Shown here piece by piece: positions 35,841-44,172 of a stretch of DNA of 64,000 nt. The stretch is from Dyadobacter fermentans (lineage in GTDB: Bacteria > Bacteroidota > Bacteroidia > Cytophagales > Spirosomataceae): contig NZ_JAHXBN010000032.1 of assembly GCF_019924045.1 (NCBI RefSeq), forward strand, positions 1 to 64,000, written 5' to 3'. Below the pieces are notes generated by a model. The model was not told where the DNA came from. It saw nothing but the letters and a program-made list of their open reading frames with translations, and did no database searches. How positions within the stretch are numbered: the stretch's first letter is position 1; each line of letters opens with the position of its first letter. A program made the position numbers and the translations under genes.

Positions 35841-36194
35841 ATGTTCAATAGCAAGGCGCTTTGGTGGACCCTCCTGGGATTCTGGATTGCAGCTTCCATT
35901 TATTGGCATGTTTGTAAACTCGAGCAGTTCTGCGACATGCTTTTCGATTCCCAGGCGCTGCTACCGGAAGCCGCCTCACAAAGCGGCCTGGTGCGGATTT
36001 CGCTGCGGGAATTCGGGCTCCCTACCTATCGCATTGAATTGTCTCATTTCTGGCAGCATACCATTATGATCGGCGTCACGTTGGTCATCGGTTTCATACT
36101 CGGGCGCGCCTATGAAGTGAAGAAAACCAGAGACCTTCGGTACAAACTGAACCGCATTCACCGCGAGCTGGCCTATTATCAATCAAAACAATGA
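35841..36194 (+). CDS. Small membrane protein with two transmembrane helices
   Basis: A 117-residue protein: first helix LWWTLLGFWIAASIYWHVC (about residues 8-26), a polar loop with CDMLFDSQALLPEA, and a second helix HTIMIGVTLVIGFILGRAYEV (about 73-93) followed by a basic helical tail. No known domain. It overlaps the next gene by 4 bp, so the products probably act together, perhaps as a membrane pair with the HhH protein. Confidence 0.65.
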   Translation: MFNSKALWWTLLGFWIAASIYWHVCKLEQFCDMLFDSQALLPEAASQSGLVRISLREFGLPTYRIELSHFWQHTIMIGVTLVIGFILGRAYEVKKTRDLRYKLNRIHRELAYYQSKQ

Positions 36195-36709
36195 ACCCGC
36201 TCATATTTTCACTCGATTTGGACAGCTTTCCTGTGGCAGTAGGCGAAATCACCCTGCTGCTGGTCGCTGCCGCCATGGCAGGTTGGTTCCTCGCAAAAGT
36301 GATTATCAAAAAGAGAATTGATAACTTGCGGGAATTAATAGAGGAAAAGAAATACGAACTCGCTCAATACCGGACTTTAACGAACACCACAGTGGATTAC
36401 CCGATTGCTACCAACGCTCACAAAACCGTTTATCCCCCGATCAGCCCCGATCACGCGCCCGACGACCTCAAAGTCATTGAAGGAATAGGACCCAAAATCG
36501 AGGAGATTTTAAACAAAGAAGGCATCCATACCTATGAGCAACTTATGGAAACATCTCTGCTCCGCATTGCAAGTTTCCTTAAAAAAGCCGGCCCGCGTTA
36601 CCAGCTCCATGATCCCTCGACCTGGCCGCAGCAGGCCGGTCTCGCCAAGCAGCAGAAATGGGAGGAATTGGAAAGATTGAAACACAAACTGATTTCAGGA
36701 AGATCATAA
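36191..36709 (+). CDS. Membrane-anchored helix-hairpin-helix protein
   Basis: A 172-residue protein. One membrane helix (VGEITLLLVAAAMAGWFLAKVII, about 16-38) is followed by a charged helix and a helix-hairpin-helix module: DDLKVIEGIGPKIEEILNKEGIHTYEQLMETS and LLRIASFLKKAGPRYQLHDP. This arrangement resembles the flap-endonuclease-like HhH domains seen at the end of ribosomal-protein-like and DUF4332-type proteins, which bind DNA in a non-specific way. Nuclease residues are not evident, so I propose only nucleic-acid or protein binding at the inner membrane. It overlaps the preceding membrane gene by 4 bp and ends in a bidirectional terminator. Confidence 0.65.
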   Translation: MNPLIFSLDLDSFPVAVGEITLLLVAAAMAGWFLAKVIIKKRIDNLRELIEEKKYELAQYRTLTNTTVDYPIATNAHKTVYPPISPDHAPDDLKVIEGIGPKIEEILNKEGIHTYEQLMETSLLRIASFLKKAGPRYQLHDPSTWPQQAGLAKQQKWEELERLKHKLISGRS

Positions 36710-36745
36710 AAACGAAAAGCCGCTTTTTACAGCGGCTTTTCGTTT
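36710..36745. terminator. Bidirectional terminator between the HhH gene and htpG
   Basis: AAACGAAAAGCCGCT (36710-36724) pairs with AGCGGCTTTTCGTTT (36731-36745) around TTTTAC, serving two convergent genes. Confidence 0.85.
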
Positions 36746-36760
36746 AAATATCAATCTCAA

Positions 36761-38590
36761 TTATAAAGTACTCACAGTTCTCTGAATAAACTGGGTCAGG
36801 TCATTACCAGAAAGCATTCCCTGCGACAGCAATGCCAGGTCATAAACCTGCTTAGCCAACGACTTTTGTTCGTCTTCATTCTCCGATCCCGCAATTTTAC
36901 CGATCAGCGGGTGGTTGGAGTTGAGCGAAACAGTGTACATCAAAGGCATATCGCCAAACATAGAACGCTGGCCCGAAGATGCCTGCATGTCGGTCATACG
37001 GCGCATGAATTCAGGGAATGTGATCACCACTGGCAATTCGTCAACCGGCATTGCTTCCACCGTAATATGTGCGGTTTTGTTTTCCGAAACGCCTTCGAAC
37101 ACCTTCTTCACTTTTTCCTGATCGTCGGAAGAAAGGATGCTCTCCAGCTTCACTTCTTTCTCTACCAACTTATCCAGTGTATCCGCGTCAACACGTTTGA
37201 TGCTGATCTTTTCCAGCTTCTGCTCCAACGCATTGATAAAATGTGAATCGATCATGCTGTTCAGCACGAGGACGTCATAGCTACGTTTTTTGGCCGATTG
37301 GATGAATGCATCCTGCTTTTTCTCGTCGGTCGTGTACAACCAAACAAGTGATTCGTTCTTGTCAGTCTGATTTTCCTTGATATGCTCGCGGTATTCTTCG
37401 AAAGTGAAGTATTTACCGTCGGTGTTTTTCAGCAAACAGAAATCCTTCGCCTTTTCATAGAATTTGTCATCGCTGATAATGCCGTATTTAACGAACAAAC
37501 CAATATCATCGAACTTTTTCTCAAAGCCTTCGCGGTCGTTTTTGAAGATTTCCAGCAGCTTGTCAGCTACTTTACGGGTAATGTATCCGTTGATTTTCTT
37601 CACATTACCATCCGCTTGCAGATAGCTGCGCGATACGTTCAAAGGGATATCCGGCGAGTCGATCACACCGTGCAACAGTTGCAGGAAGTCGGGTACGATG
37701 TCCTTCACTTCGTCCGTAATGAATACCTGGCGGCTGTAAAGCTGTATTTTTTCACGCTGACCGGAGAAGTCGTTGCGCAGTTTCGGGAAGTACAACACCC
37801 CGGTCAGGTTGAATGGGTAATCCACATTCAAATGGATCCAGAAAAGCGGATCTTCGCCGAAGGGATAAAGCTCTTTGTAAAATGCGAGGTAATCTTCGTC
37901 TTTCAGATCAGACGGACTTTTTGTCCAGATCGGGCTTGGGTTGTTGATCACCTTGTCTTCAAACTCGATCTCGATCGGCAGGAACTTACCATATTTTTCC
38001 AGGATGCCACGCAGGCGGTGTGCGTCCAGGAACTCTTCTGAATCTTCCGCAACGTGCAGGATAATGTCCGTTCCGCGTTCTTCTTTTTCTACGGAAGAAA
38101 TTTCAAACTCTGTCGAACCGTCGCATTCCCAGCGAACCGGCTCTGCCCCTTCTTTATAAGATTTGGTAATGATCTCTACATTCTGGGCCACCATATAAGC
38201 CGAGTAGAAACCCAGACCGAAGTGACCGATAATGCCTTTATCGCCCTCGCCTTTGTCTTTATACTTTTCAACAAACTCGGTAGCGCCGGAGAACGCGATC
38301 TGGTTAATGTATTTTTTGATCTCGTCGGCTGTCATACCGATACCATTGTCACTGATAGTGATCGTTTTGGCATCTTTGTCAAGCTTCACAACCACTTTCA
38401 GATCACCCAGCTCGCCGTTGTATTCACCATAGGAAGCCAGCTTTTTGATCTTTTGTGACGCGTCCACCGCATTGGAAACAAGTTCTCTCAAAAAGATTTC
38501 GTGGTCCGAATAAAGGAATTTCTTGATAATCGGAAAGATATTCTCGGTGTGAATGCTCAAATTCCCTTTTTCCTGAATCACTGATTCCAT
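36761..38590 (-). CDS. htpG: Molecular chaperone HtpG (Hsp90)
   Basis: A 609-residue Hsp90 from ATG 38590 (MESVIQEKGNLSIHTENIF). An upstream ATG at 38698 gives a 36-residue leader not found in the family. The N-terminal ATPase carries IFLRELVSNAVDASQKI, TITISDNGIGMTADEI and IGHFGLGFYSAYMVA; the middle domain has SPIWTKSPSDLKDEDYLAFYKELYP. The C-terminal dimerisation domain follows (FPEFMRRMTDMQ). It helps fold client proteins in the cytoplasm, especially under stress. The gene is alone, between two terminators or regions without genes. Confidence 0.95.
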   Translation of the reverse strand: MESVIQEKGNLSIHTENIFPIIKKFLYSDHEIFLRELVSNAVDASQKIKKLASYGEYNGELGDLKVVVKLDKDAKTITISDNGIGMTADEIKKYINQIAFSGATEFVEKYKDKGEGDKGIIGHFGLGFYSAYMVAQNVEIITKSYKEGAEPVRWECDGSTEFEISSVEKEERGTDIILHVAEDSEEFLDAHRLRGILEKYGKFLPIEIEFEDKVINNPSPIWTKSPSDLKDEDYLAFYKELYPFGEDPLFWIHLNVDYPFNLTGVLYFPKLRNDFSGQREKIQLYSRQVFITDEVKDIVPDFLQLLHGVIDSPDIPLNVSRSYLQADGNVKKINGYITRKVADKLLEIFKNDREGFEKKFDDIGLFVKYGIISDDKFYEKAKDFCLLKNTDGKYFTFEEYREHIKENQTDKNESLVWLYTTDEKKQDAFIQSAKKRSYDVLVLNSMIDSHFINALEQKLEKISIKRVDADTLDKLVEKEVKLESILSSDDQEKVKKVFEGVSENKTAHITVEAMPVDELPVVITFPEFMRRMTDMQASSGQRSMFGDMPLMYTVSLNSNHPLIGKIAGSENEDEQKSLAKQVYDLALLSQGMLSGNDLTQFIQRTVSTL

Positions 38591-38649
38591 AGTTATGCTA
38601 TCGTTTGTTTTATATTTTAAGAATGTAATTTGCGCTTTGCAATACGCGC

Positions 38650-38657
38650 CAAAAATA
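38650..38657 (-). promoter_or_regulatory. Candidate -7 box TATTTTTG for htpG
   Basis: On the minus strand TATTTTTG matches TAnnTTTG and lies about 60 bp before ATG 38590. A TTTG at 38675-38678 gives a spacer of only 17 bp, shorter than the usual 19-21, so confidence is limited. Confidence 0.4.
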
Positions 38658-38832
38658 TGCGTTCCAATAACAATCAAAACGCATGCCGGCTGACACATTG
38701 TCAGTAGTCCCCTACCCAGTGGTACGAAAGCTTAACCGGCTGGTATGTGAAAGGCTTTTTTACTAATATTGCGACCGGTAAACAACTCAACTAAAATCAC
38801 CAAACCAGTTCCGCCGAACACCAATTTCTGAC

Positions 38833-39384
38833 ATGAATCTGATTAAAAAACTTTTTGTAGGAGTATTCTTTATCAGCGGGTTCTCTGCCTGCACCACCAT
38901 GAACTCCGTTCCCCTTTCGAATTACACTGTTTTTACCGAAGACCTCCGCCGCGACCTGGAAGCTGCCAATATTTCCCTTACGAAAGTTCAGTTTTTCAAC
39001 GACAAGTCGATCAACATCCGTCGTGAAGTGACCGACCCGAACGATATCAAGGTAAATCCCGAAGGACAGATCACGATGAGCAACGGCAAAAGCATTCAGA
39101 CGATCAACGTTCTGCCATTCACACCGGGCGTTGCATTAAGCACCGGCGATGGCACGATCAACGTTTCGTGGGACGACACCCAGCAGGATACCAAAGGGAT
39201 GAAATTCAACCTGAGCGGCCAAAACTACTTCCTCGACGTACTTCCCAACAACAAATTCGATTACAAAGAGCGCACATTCGACCTGCAAAGCGGCAATGGT
39301 ACCCGTCTTTTTGTGAAGAAGGATTTGTTGAAACAGGTGAAAAACCAGAGAGAGACATTGAAAGGACGTAAGGTGAACCAGTAA
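38833..39384 (+). CDS. Lipoprotein of unknown function
   Basis: A 183-residue lipoprotein (signal LFVGVFFISGFSACTTMNS). The mature part is rich in strands and asparagine or glycine turns: NISLTKVQFFNDKSINIRREV, TMSNGKSIQTINVLPFTPGVAL, GDGTINVSWDDTQQ, then YFLDVLPNNKFDYKER. The regular spacing suggests a compact beta-sandwich. A lysine-rich tail ends the protein. It is monocistronic, with a terminator behind it and 240 bp without a gene before it. I do not recognise the family. Confidence 0.65.
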   Translation: MNLIKKLFVGVFFISGFSACTTMNSVPLSNYTVFTEDLRRDLEAANISLTKVQFFNDKSINIRREVTDPNDIKVNPEGQITMSNGKSIQTINVLPFTPGVALSTGDGTINVSWDDTQQDTKGMKFNLSGQNYFLDVLPNNKFDYKERTFDLQSGNGTRLFVKKDLLKQVKNQRETLKGRKVNQ

Positions 39385-39408
39385 TTCACTCACATTCATA
39401 AAAAAAAT

Positions 39409-39441
39409 AAAAGGTCGGGAAACCCCGACCTTTTATTTTTT
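39409..39441. terminator. Terminator after the lipoprotein gene
   Basis: AAAAGGTCGGG (39409-39419) and CCCGACCTTTT (39424-39434) form the stem, followed by ATTTTTT. Confidence 0.85.
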
Positions 39442-39454
39442 GAGCGTTCCTTTA

Positions 39455-40156
39455 TCAGTTTAGGTTAAAATATTGGCTTTTATTGCTATTCGTCCGGGGT
39501 TTCTGGATGATCTGCGAGTTGCGGATCAGCACAATCACCACCAGACCGGTAATAATCGCAAGGGAGATTTGTAAAAAGGAGATAATACCAAAACTCGCCA
39601 CATTCACTTTCGAGGCTTTCATCAGATCCTTCCCGATCGTCGACTGAATACCCGCCAGCTCATTCAGGTTCAAGATCGTACTCTCGAAAGTCGTGCTGCC
39701 CGGCGCTGAAAACAGTTGCTTCGCATCAGCGAACGATCCGGCCCTACAATATGCAAGCACCTGGCCTTCCAGTCTTGCATATTGTCCTATTTGACTTTTG
39801 AAGTCTTGAAGACTTTTCGCTTCCTCATCTACCAGGTAGGTTTTCTCGAACAACCGGATCAGGGAATCGATGCTGCGATCGTGCGCGCGCAGCAACGCCG
39901 TCACGTGCGCAGGTGACTGTTGCGCTTCCGAATAGAGGTAATTTTCCAGCGAGAGACGCTTACGGTACAGATTTTCTGTGAGATACAAAATCGTGGTCGC
40001 GGGAACGAGGCGATCCTTATAAATAGAGGAAAACGACTCATCGATCCCTTCCACATTATAGCGGGAAATTAATGTTCCGCCAACGATCAATGCCATGATC
40101 CCTCCCAACAAAATCGCAGCTTTAAACTTCTGCTGAATAACAAATGACCATTTCAT
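39455..40156 (-). CDS. Chemoreceptor-like four-helix-bundle sensor without output domain
   Basis: About 233 residues from MKWSFVIQQKFKAAILLGG (ATG 40156). One membrane helix at the start (LLGGIMALIVGGTLI), a periplasmic helical region of about 140 residues (ATTILYLTENLYRKRLSLENYLYSE, LRAHDRSIDSLIRLFEKTYL), and a second helix (IISFLQISLAIITGLVVIVLI) followed by a 20-residue tail. This is the 4HB_MCP sensor layout of chemoreceptors and histidine kinases, but the HAMP and signalling parts are absent. A partner protein may supply the output. The gene lies between two terminators and is transcribed alone. Confidence 0.7.
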   Translation of the reverse strand: MKWSFVIQQKFKAAILLGGIMALIVGGTLISRYNVEGIDESFSSIYKDRLVPATTILYLTENLYRKRLSLENYLYSEAQQSPAHVTALLRAHDRSIDSLIRLFEKTYLVDEEAKSLQDFKSQIGQYARLEGQVLAYCRAGSFADAKQLFSAPGSTTFESTILNLNELAGIQSTIGKDLMKASKVNVASFGIISFLQISLAIITGLVVIVLIRNSQIIQKPRTNSNKSQYFNLN

Positions 40157-40216
40157 GGCGACCACCTCATGAATTGAAAATTAACTTTCCCAAGGTATCA
40201 ATGTATTTAGAAAATA

Positions 40217-40224
40217 CAAAAATA
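40217..40224 (-). promoter_or_regulatory. Candidate -7 box TATTTTTG for the sensor gene
   Basis: The minus-strand TATTTTTG matches TAnnTTTG about 60 bp before ATG 40156. No good -33 box is seen. Confidence 0.4.
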
Positions 40225-40287
40225 TCTTTTTATATTAACGAAAAAGGGCGCTGTGTAATATCTGTTTCGCAATGTACACACAAAAAA

Positions 40288-40313
40288 AGCGCAGAGGCAA
40301 AAGCCCCTGCGCT
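40288..40313 (-). terminator. Terminator after the TonB-dependent receptor
   Basis: AGCGCAGAGG (40288-40297) pairs with CCCCTGCGCT (40304-40313) with one mismatch. On the minus strand it is followed by a run of T (the A-tract 40282-40288). Confidence 0.75.
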
Positions 40314-40333
40314 ACGGCAGCAGTATCGCAAAC

Positions 40334-42814
40334 CTAGTTTTGCTGACCGCCGCCTCCTACAACATCCGTATTGTTAACCGACTTTGTTTTCTTCTTAGGT
40401 GCATTGAAGCTCATCTTTCCGATCGAATAGCTAAATGTAACCTTGAAATTGCGGTTATAAAGCTGTGTAGCGCCGGTCTGTACGAACTGCGGCGAAGTCA
40501 GGTCCGAGGTGAACCGCACACCCTTGGTCAGGAAGTTCTCTGCTCCGAAACCAATGCTGCCTTTCTTGTTAGCAATATCCTTTTTGAACCCTAGCGAGTA
40601 CATGTAGAAGCCTGTGCGCGTACCCTGCAACTGGATCTCCTTGCCGCGGTAGAAACCAAATGCCTGCACCCCCCAGCCGTTTCGCAACGAGATTTGCGAC
40701 ATCAACCGTCCGCCATAATTAAAACCGGAGTTGCTGATCCCCACCGAAGTACCGTTCAGACCGGTCGTTTGGCCTTCGAGGTAAGAATGCAGAATGTCGA
40801 TACTTCCATTCAAAGTCCATTTAGGCGTCAGGTACACGTTCGCGAAGATATTCGCTCCGTAGGCTCTTTGCTTACCAATGTTTTCATAAGTAGTAACGAT
40901 CGCGCCTTGCAGGGTATCCACGGCCATACGCACCTGCGTGATCGAGTTGTTGGTCTGCCGTGCGAAAACCGATGCGTTAATGTAGGTCTTCTTAATATTG
41001 GTGCTCAGTCCAAGCTCAAAGTTGTCGGTCAGTTCAGGACTCAATGCCGGGTTACCGGTACTGATGCTCTGCGGATTTGAGAGGTTCACGTTCGGGTTCA
41101 GCTGCTGGATACCCGGGCGTTGAATGCGTCGGTTATAAGCCGCTTTCAAAGTAGTACTACCTGAAAGCGCCTTCGACACGTTGATGCTCGGCACGAGGTT
41201 TCCGTAAGCCGGAATGTCGATCGGCTTGTTGTCCCCCATATCGGCTGTAATGCCGGTATATTCGTAGCGCGTTCCTAGTTTGAACGTGTATTTGCTTTTG
41301 GTAGAAAGCGTGTAGGAGAAATATCCTGCCGCCACATTCTGCTTGTAGTTCAAAGCACCCGACGGATTAGTTGTGCTTAGCACAAAATCCCCTGATTCCC
41401 CGGCAGTAAAGTATTTAAAATCGCTGTCCACAGTCCTGAAAATGCCTTTCGCACCAAATTCCAGTAACTGGTTTTTACCCAACGGCGTCTGGTAATCCGT
41501 TTGGAGCGTCAGTTCCGAGTTCTGATTTTTGTTCTCGTTTTTCAATTTGCTGTCTACCGCGCCCGATTCGTTCAGGATATCCGTATTGAAATTGTTGGTC
41601 AGTCCGGTGCGGCTGTACAATGTGGAAATGCTCCACTCCTGCTGCGGCTTGAACGTGCGGATGTAGTCGATATTGAAATCCACAGTTCCTGAAAGGTCCT
41701 TGCGATCCACCTTACGCAGCGAGCTGTTGTTGAGAATGCTGTTTTCGTATTGATTGATAGTCAGGTCCTGCTTTTGGATAAAATTCCGCGTTCCATAGCG
41801 CAGGCCGGCAGATAATGCCTGATTTTTACCCAAATCGTAATCCCATCCCAATGAATATTGCCCGAACAAACCGCGATCTTTCGCGGTCGAACTCTGGTTC
41901 GTCAGGAAAGAATTGCTGCCGGAATACGTCGTCTGATCGAGTACCGAAGTGGCCTTGTTATAGAATGCACGGCCGAAACCACCGAGTGTAAAACCCATTT
42001 TACCTTTGCGGTAGCTTCCGTTCAAGCCCAGGTTCGAGCCACGGTTACCCACACCCGAATCGATATTCAGCGTCAGGCCTTGCAGGTTGTTCTTTTTGGT
42101 AATAATATTAATGATACCACCCGAGCCCTCCGCGTCATATTTTGCCGAGGGCGAAGTGATCACTTCCACCGATTTGATCATGTCCGCCGGAATCTGCTTC
42201 AAAGCATCCGCCACATTGGCCGCGATAATGGTAGAAGGTTTATTATTAATCAAAACCTTGATGTTCGCGCTTCCCCGTAAGGATACATTCCCGTCCAGAT
42301 CCACTGAAAGCATCGGCACTTTGCGCAACAGGTCCGAAGCATCGCCACCTTTGGAGGTAATGTCCTTCTCCGCATTAAAAACCATCCTGTCTACCTTCTC
42401 TTCGATCAGCGATTTCTCGCCGGTAATGGTTACCTCCTGCAAATTCTGCACGCTCGAAGCAAGCTGAATCGATCCCAGTTCGACGTCCTTGCCTTTTTCG
42501 ACTTTCACGTTCACAGCCTTGTCTTTGTAGCCAATGAAAGAAATCATCAGCTTGTAAGAACCTGGCGCTACTTTAGAGAGGGTAAACTTGCCGCTCTCGT
42601 CGGCAGTGGTACCGTCAATGGCCTTGTTATCAGCGACATTGAATAATGCAATACTGGCAAACTCCACGCCTTTCGCTGCGGCTGAATCCAGTACAATTCC
42701 TGAAATTTTGGAGTTACCCTGCACAGGGGCCTGTGCGAATGAATGGTTGGCGGCAATAGCCAAAAAGAGCGTCAAAACGACAAATCTGACAGCTGATAGT
42801 AAGGGATTCTTCAT
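40334..42814 (-). CDS. TonB-dependent receptor, outer-membrane beta-barrel family
   Basis: An 826-residue protein: signal VVLTLFLAIAANHSFAQ, then a carboxypeptidase-D-like domain (GIVLDSAAAKGVEFASIALFN), a plug (ITSKGGDASDLLRKVPMLSVD, VLINNKPSTIIAANVADALKQIPADMIKSVEVITSPSAKYDAEG), and a long barrel ending in FKVTFSYSIGKMSFNAP. It belongs to the CarboxypepD_reg - plug - OMP_b-brl_3 group rather than to SusC. No SusD partner is next to it, so the substrate is open. The extra C-terminal stretch rich in K and G (KKKTKSVNNTDVVGGGGQQ) extends beyond the last strand. It is monocistronic. Confidence 0.85.
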   Translation of the reverse strand: MKNPLLSAVRFVVLTLFLAIAANHSFAQAPVQGNSKISGIVLDSAAAKGVEFASIALFNVADNKAIDGTTADESGKFTLSKVAPGSYKLMISFIGYKDKAVNVKVEKGKDVELGSIQLASSVQNLQEVTITGEKSLIEEKVDRMVFNAEKDITSKGGDASDLLRKVPMLSVDLDGNVSLRGSANIKVLINNKPSTIIAANVADALKQIPADMIKSVEVITSPSAKYDAEGSGGIINIITKKNNLQGLTLNIDSGVGNRGSNLGLNGSYRKGKMGFTLGGFGRAFYNKATSVLDQTTYSGSNSFLTNQSSTAKDRGLFGQYSLGWDYDLGKNQALSAGLRYGTRNFIQKQDLTINQYENSILNNSSLRKVDRKDLSGTVDFNIDYIRTFKPQQEWSISTLYSRTGLTNNFNTDILNESGAVDSKLKNENKNQNSELTLQTDYQTPLGKNQLLEFGAKGIFRTVDSDFKYFTAGESGDFVLSTTNPSGALNYKQNVAAGYFSYTLSTKSKYTFKLGTRYEYTGITADMGDNKPIDIPAYGNLVPSINVSKALSGSTTLKAAYNRRIQRPGIQQLNPNVNLSNPQSISTGNPALSPELTDNFELGLSTNIKKTYINASVFARQTNNSITQVRMAVDTLQGAIVTTYENIGKQRAYGANIFANVYLTPKWTLNGSIDILHSYLEGQTTGLNGTSVGISNSGFNYGGRLMSQISLRNGWGVQAFGFYRGKEIQLQGTRTGFYMYSLGFKKDIANKKGSIGFGAENFLTKGVRFTSDLTSPQFVQTGATQLYNRNFKVTFSYSIGKMSFNAPKKKTKSVNNTDVVGGGGQQN

Positions 42815-43143
42815 GGTTTTTATAAGTTTTCAAAGAGGGTGCTTTCGCCACTATCCTACTTAAATACAATTCTCGATACAAAGGAAAAACATACTTTGTA
42901 TTTATTATTTGATAATAGATAGCTACCCCGTTTTCATCTGCGAATCGGCACTTTCGGGATACCAAACTGAAAACGCGATGTAATTCACGCCACCCGGACG
43001 GGCGAGTGCGGCTTGTGGTACAATTTTGGTGATGGAGGCATTCAATAAGGCGATCATGCAGATTGCTGCACCATTTGTGCGTACTTTTGAAACTCGAATG
43101 CACACCGGCGAGGTTCGGTATGCGCTAACTTACTCTTCTGTTC
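42815..43143. other. Divergent intergenic region of about 330 bp
   Basis: It separates the TonB receptor (minus) from the membrane protein at 43144 (plus). TACTTTTG at 43082-43089 matches a -7 box for the plus-strand gene. No gene or RNA is visible. Confidence 0.4.
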
Positions 43144-43884
43144 ATGAATGATGTCGTCATAGATTTTAGCAAAGTCCACCAGATAAATCTATTCGGAATA
43201 ACCATTATGGAGCCCTCGACGGTGCTGTCGAGCCTGATGATGACTGCTGTGTGTATCTACGCGTTTATCCATCTCAACAAACTCGGGCGCGCGCACCGTA
43301 TGTACAAGCAAATCCAGTATTTCTTCCTTTTCATGGCCATTGCTACGGCTATCGGCGGGATACTGGGACACGGTTTTCTGTACATGACCGGGAAAGTCGG
43401 TAAAATACCGGGCTGGTTTGCCAGCATGATCGCCGTCGCATTGTTCGAACGTGCGGCCATCTGGCATATTAAGCCGCTCCTGCATCAGCGCAATGGCCTC
43501 ATCCTGGGCTGGCTGAACTACGTCGAACTCACCATATTTTTTGTACTCACATTCATTACCCTGGATTTTCGGGTTGTGGAAGTCCACGCATTCTACGGGC
43601 TGTTCCTGATGCTCTTCATGATCGAGCTCTATGTTTATAAGAAGAAAAAGGACCCGGGCAGCAAGAATATCTTCCTCGCAACGCTCATGGGCGCGATAGC
43701 CGCCGGTTTCCATGCATTGAAATTCAGCTTCGGCGATTGGTTCAATTACAACGACATCGCCCACATACCGATGTCGCTCTCCATCTGGTTCTACTACCAG
43801 GGCGCACGACATATGACCTACTACGGAGAGGAGATGATTGTGCCGGAGGAGGTTATTGAGGGGGATTTGACCGCCGACCGCTGA
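43144..43884 (+). CDS. Multi-pass membrane protein (DUF6962-like, possible CREST fold)
   Basis: A 246-residue protein with about seven hydrophobic segments. Conserved polar residues sit inside or next to helices: GGILGHGFLYMTGK, ERAAIWHIKPLLHQRN, VEVHAFYGLFL, and FHALKFSFGDWFNYNDIAHIPMSLSIWFYYQGARH. Membrane His and Asp residues in this spacing recall the CREST hydrolases (ceramidase, PAQR), which bind a metal in the membrane, but the assignment is inference. The C-terminal residues EEVIEGDLTADR run into GC-rich repeat DNA at 43866, so the true end may have been changed by repeat insertion. Confidence 0.6.
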   Translation: MNDVVIDFSKVHQINLFGITIMEPSTVLSSLMMTAVCIYAFIHLNKLGRAHRMYKQIQYFFLFMAIATAIGGILGHGFLYMTGKVGKIPGWFASMIAVALFERAAIWHIKPLLHQRNGLILGWLNYVELTIFFVLTFITLDFRVVEVHAFYGLFLMLFMIELYVYKKKKDPGSKNIFLATLMGAIAAGFHALKFSFGDWFNYNDIAHIPMSLSIWFYYQGARHMTYYGEEMIVPEEVIEGDLTADR

Positions 43885-43990
43885 CGGCCAATCGCGGTAT
43901 GTGCGAGCGATACGGTAATTGACCATGGACCGCCGACGGCCGACCGCCGATTGTGGTACGTGTGAGCGGTAGGGTACCTGACCATGGACG
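43866..43990 (+). repeat. GC-rich 'gaccgccgacc' / 'gaccatgg' repeats, copies 1 and 2
   Basis: Two similar units of about 60 bp follow each other: 'gaccgccgaccgctgacggcc', then 'atcgcggtatgtgcgagcg', then 'taattgaccatg'; and 'gaccgccgacggccgaccgcc', then 'attgtggtacgtgtgagcgg', then 'acctgaccatg'. They end in a run of 'gaccatgg' and 'gaccatag' words. The unit overlaps the last codons of the preceding gene. The sequence is unlike the coding DNA around it and looks like a dispersed intergenic repeat. Confidence 0.7.
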
Positions 43991-44047
43991 ATGGACCATA
44001 GACCATGGTTTTGTTTAATGTTGCAAAAGAATAGATCGCCAAATAGC

Positions 44048-44085
44048 AAAAAGCGGATGCCCCATCACAGGACATCCGCTTTTTT
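44048..44085. terminator. Terminator between the repeat blocks
   Basis: AAAAAGCGGATG (44048-44059) and CATCCGCTTTTTT (44073-44085) form a strong stem with T-runs on both strands, ending both convergent genes. Confidence 0.8.
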
Positions 44086-44094
44086 CATGCCAAC

Positions 44095-44172
44095 ATGGTC
44101 AGTGGTCCATGGTCGGCCACCCTTGGCTCATGGTCTAATCAGCGGTCAGTGGTCGGCCGTCGGCGGTCAACT
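44095..44172 (-). repeat. Inverted copies of the GC-rich repeat
   Basis: Words such as 'tggtccatggtcggcc', 'ggtcagtggtcggcc' and 'gtcggcggtcaa' are the reverse complement of the block at 43866-43990. Together they flank the terminator in opposite orientation, up to the peroxiredoxin stop codon. Confidence 0.65.

Noticed and set aside
38591..38698. N-terminal extension of HtpG
   Set aside because: Hsp90 begins at MESVIQEKGNL; the extra 36 residues are not family-like and cover the likely promoter.
42714..43103. A 129-codon minus-strand frame before the TonB receptor
   Set aside because: It runs into the receptor start in another frame and has no signal or domain; the region is better seen as promoter DNA.
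43866..44172. CRISPR array
   Set aside because: The repeats vary in length and sequence, are inverted relative to each other, and there are no regular spacers or cas genes.
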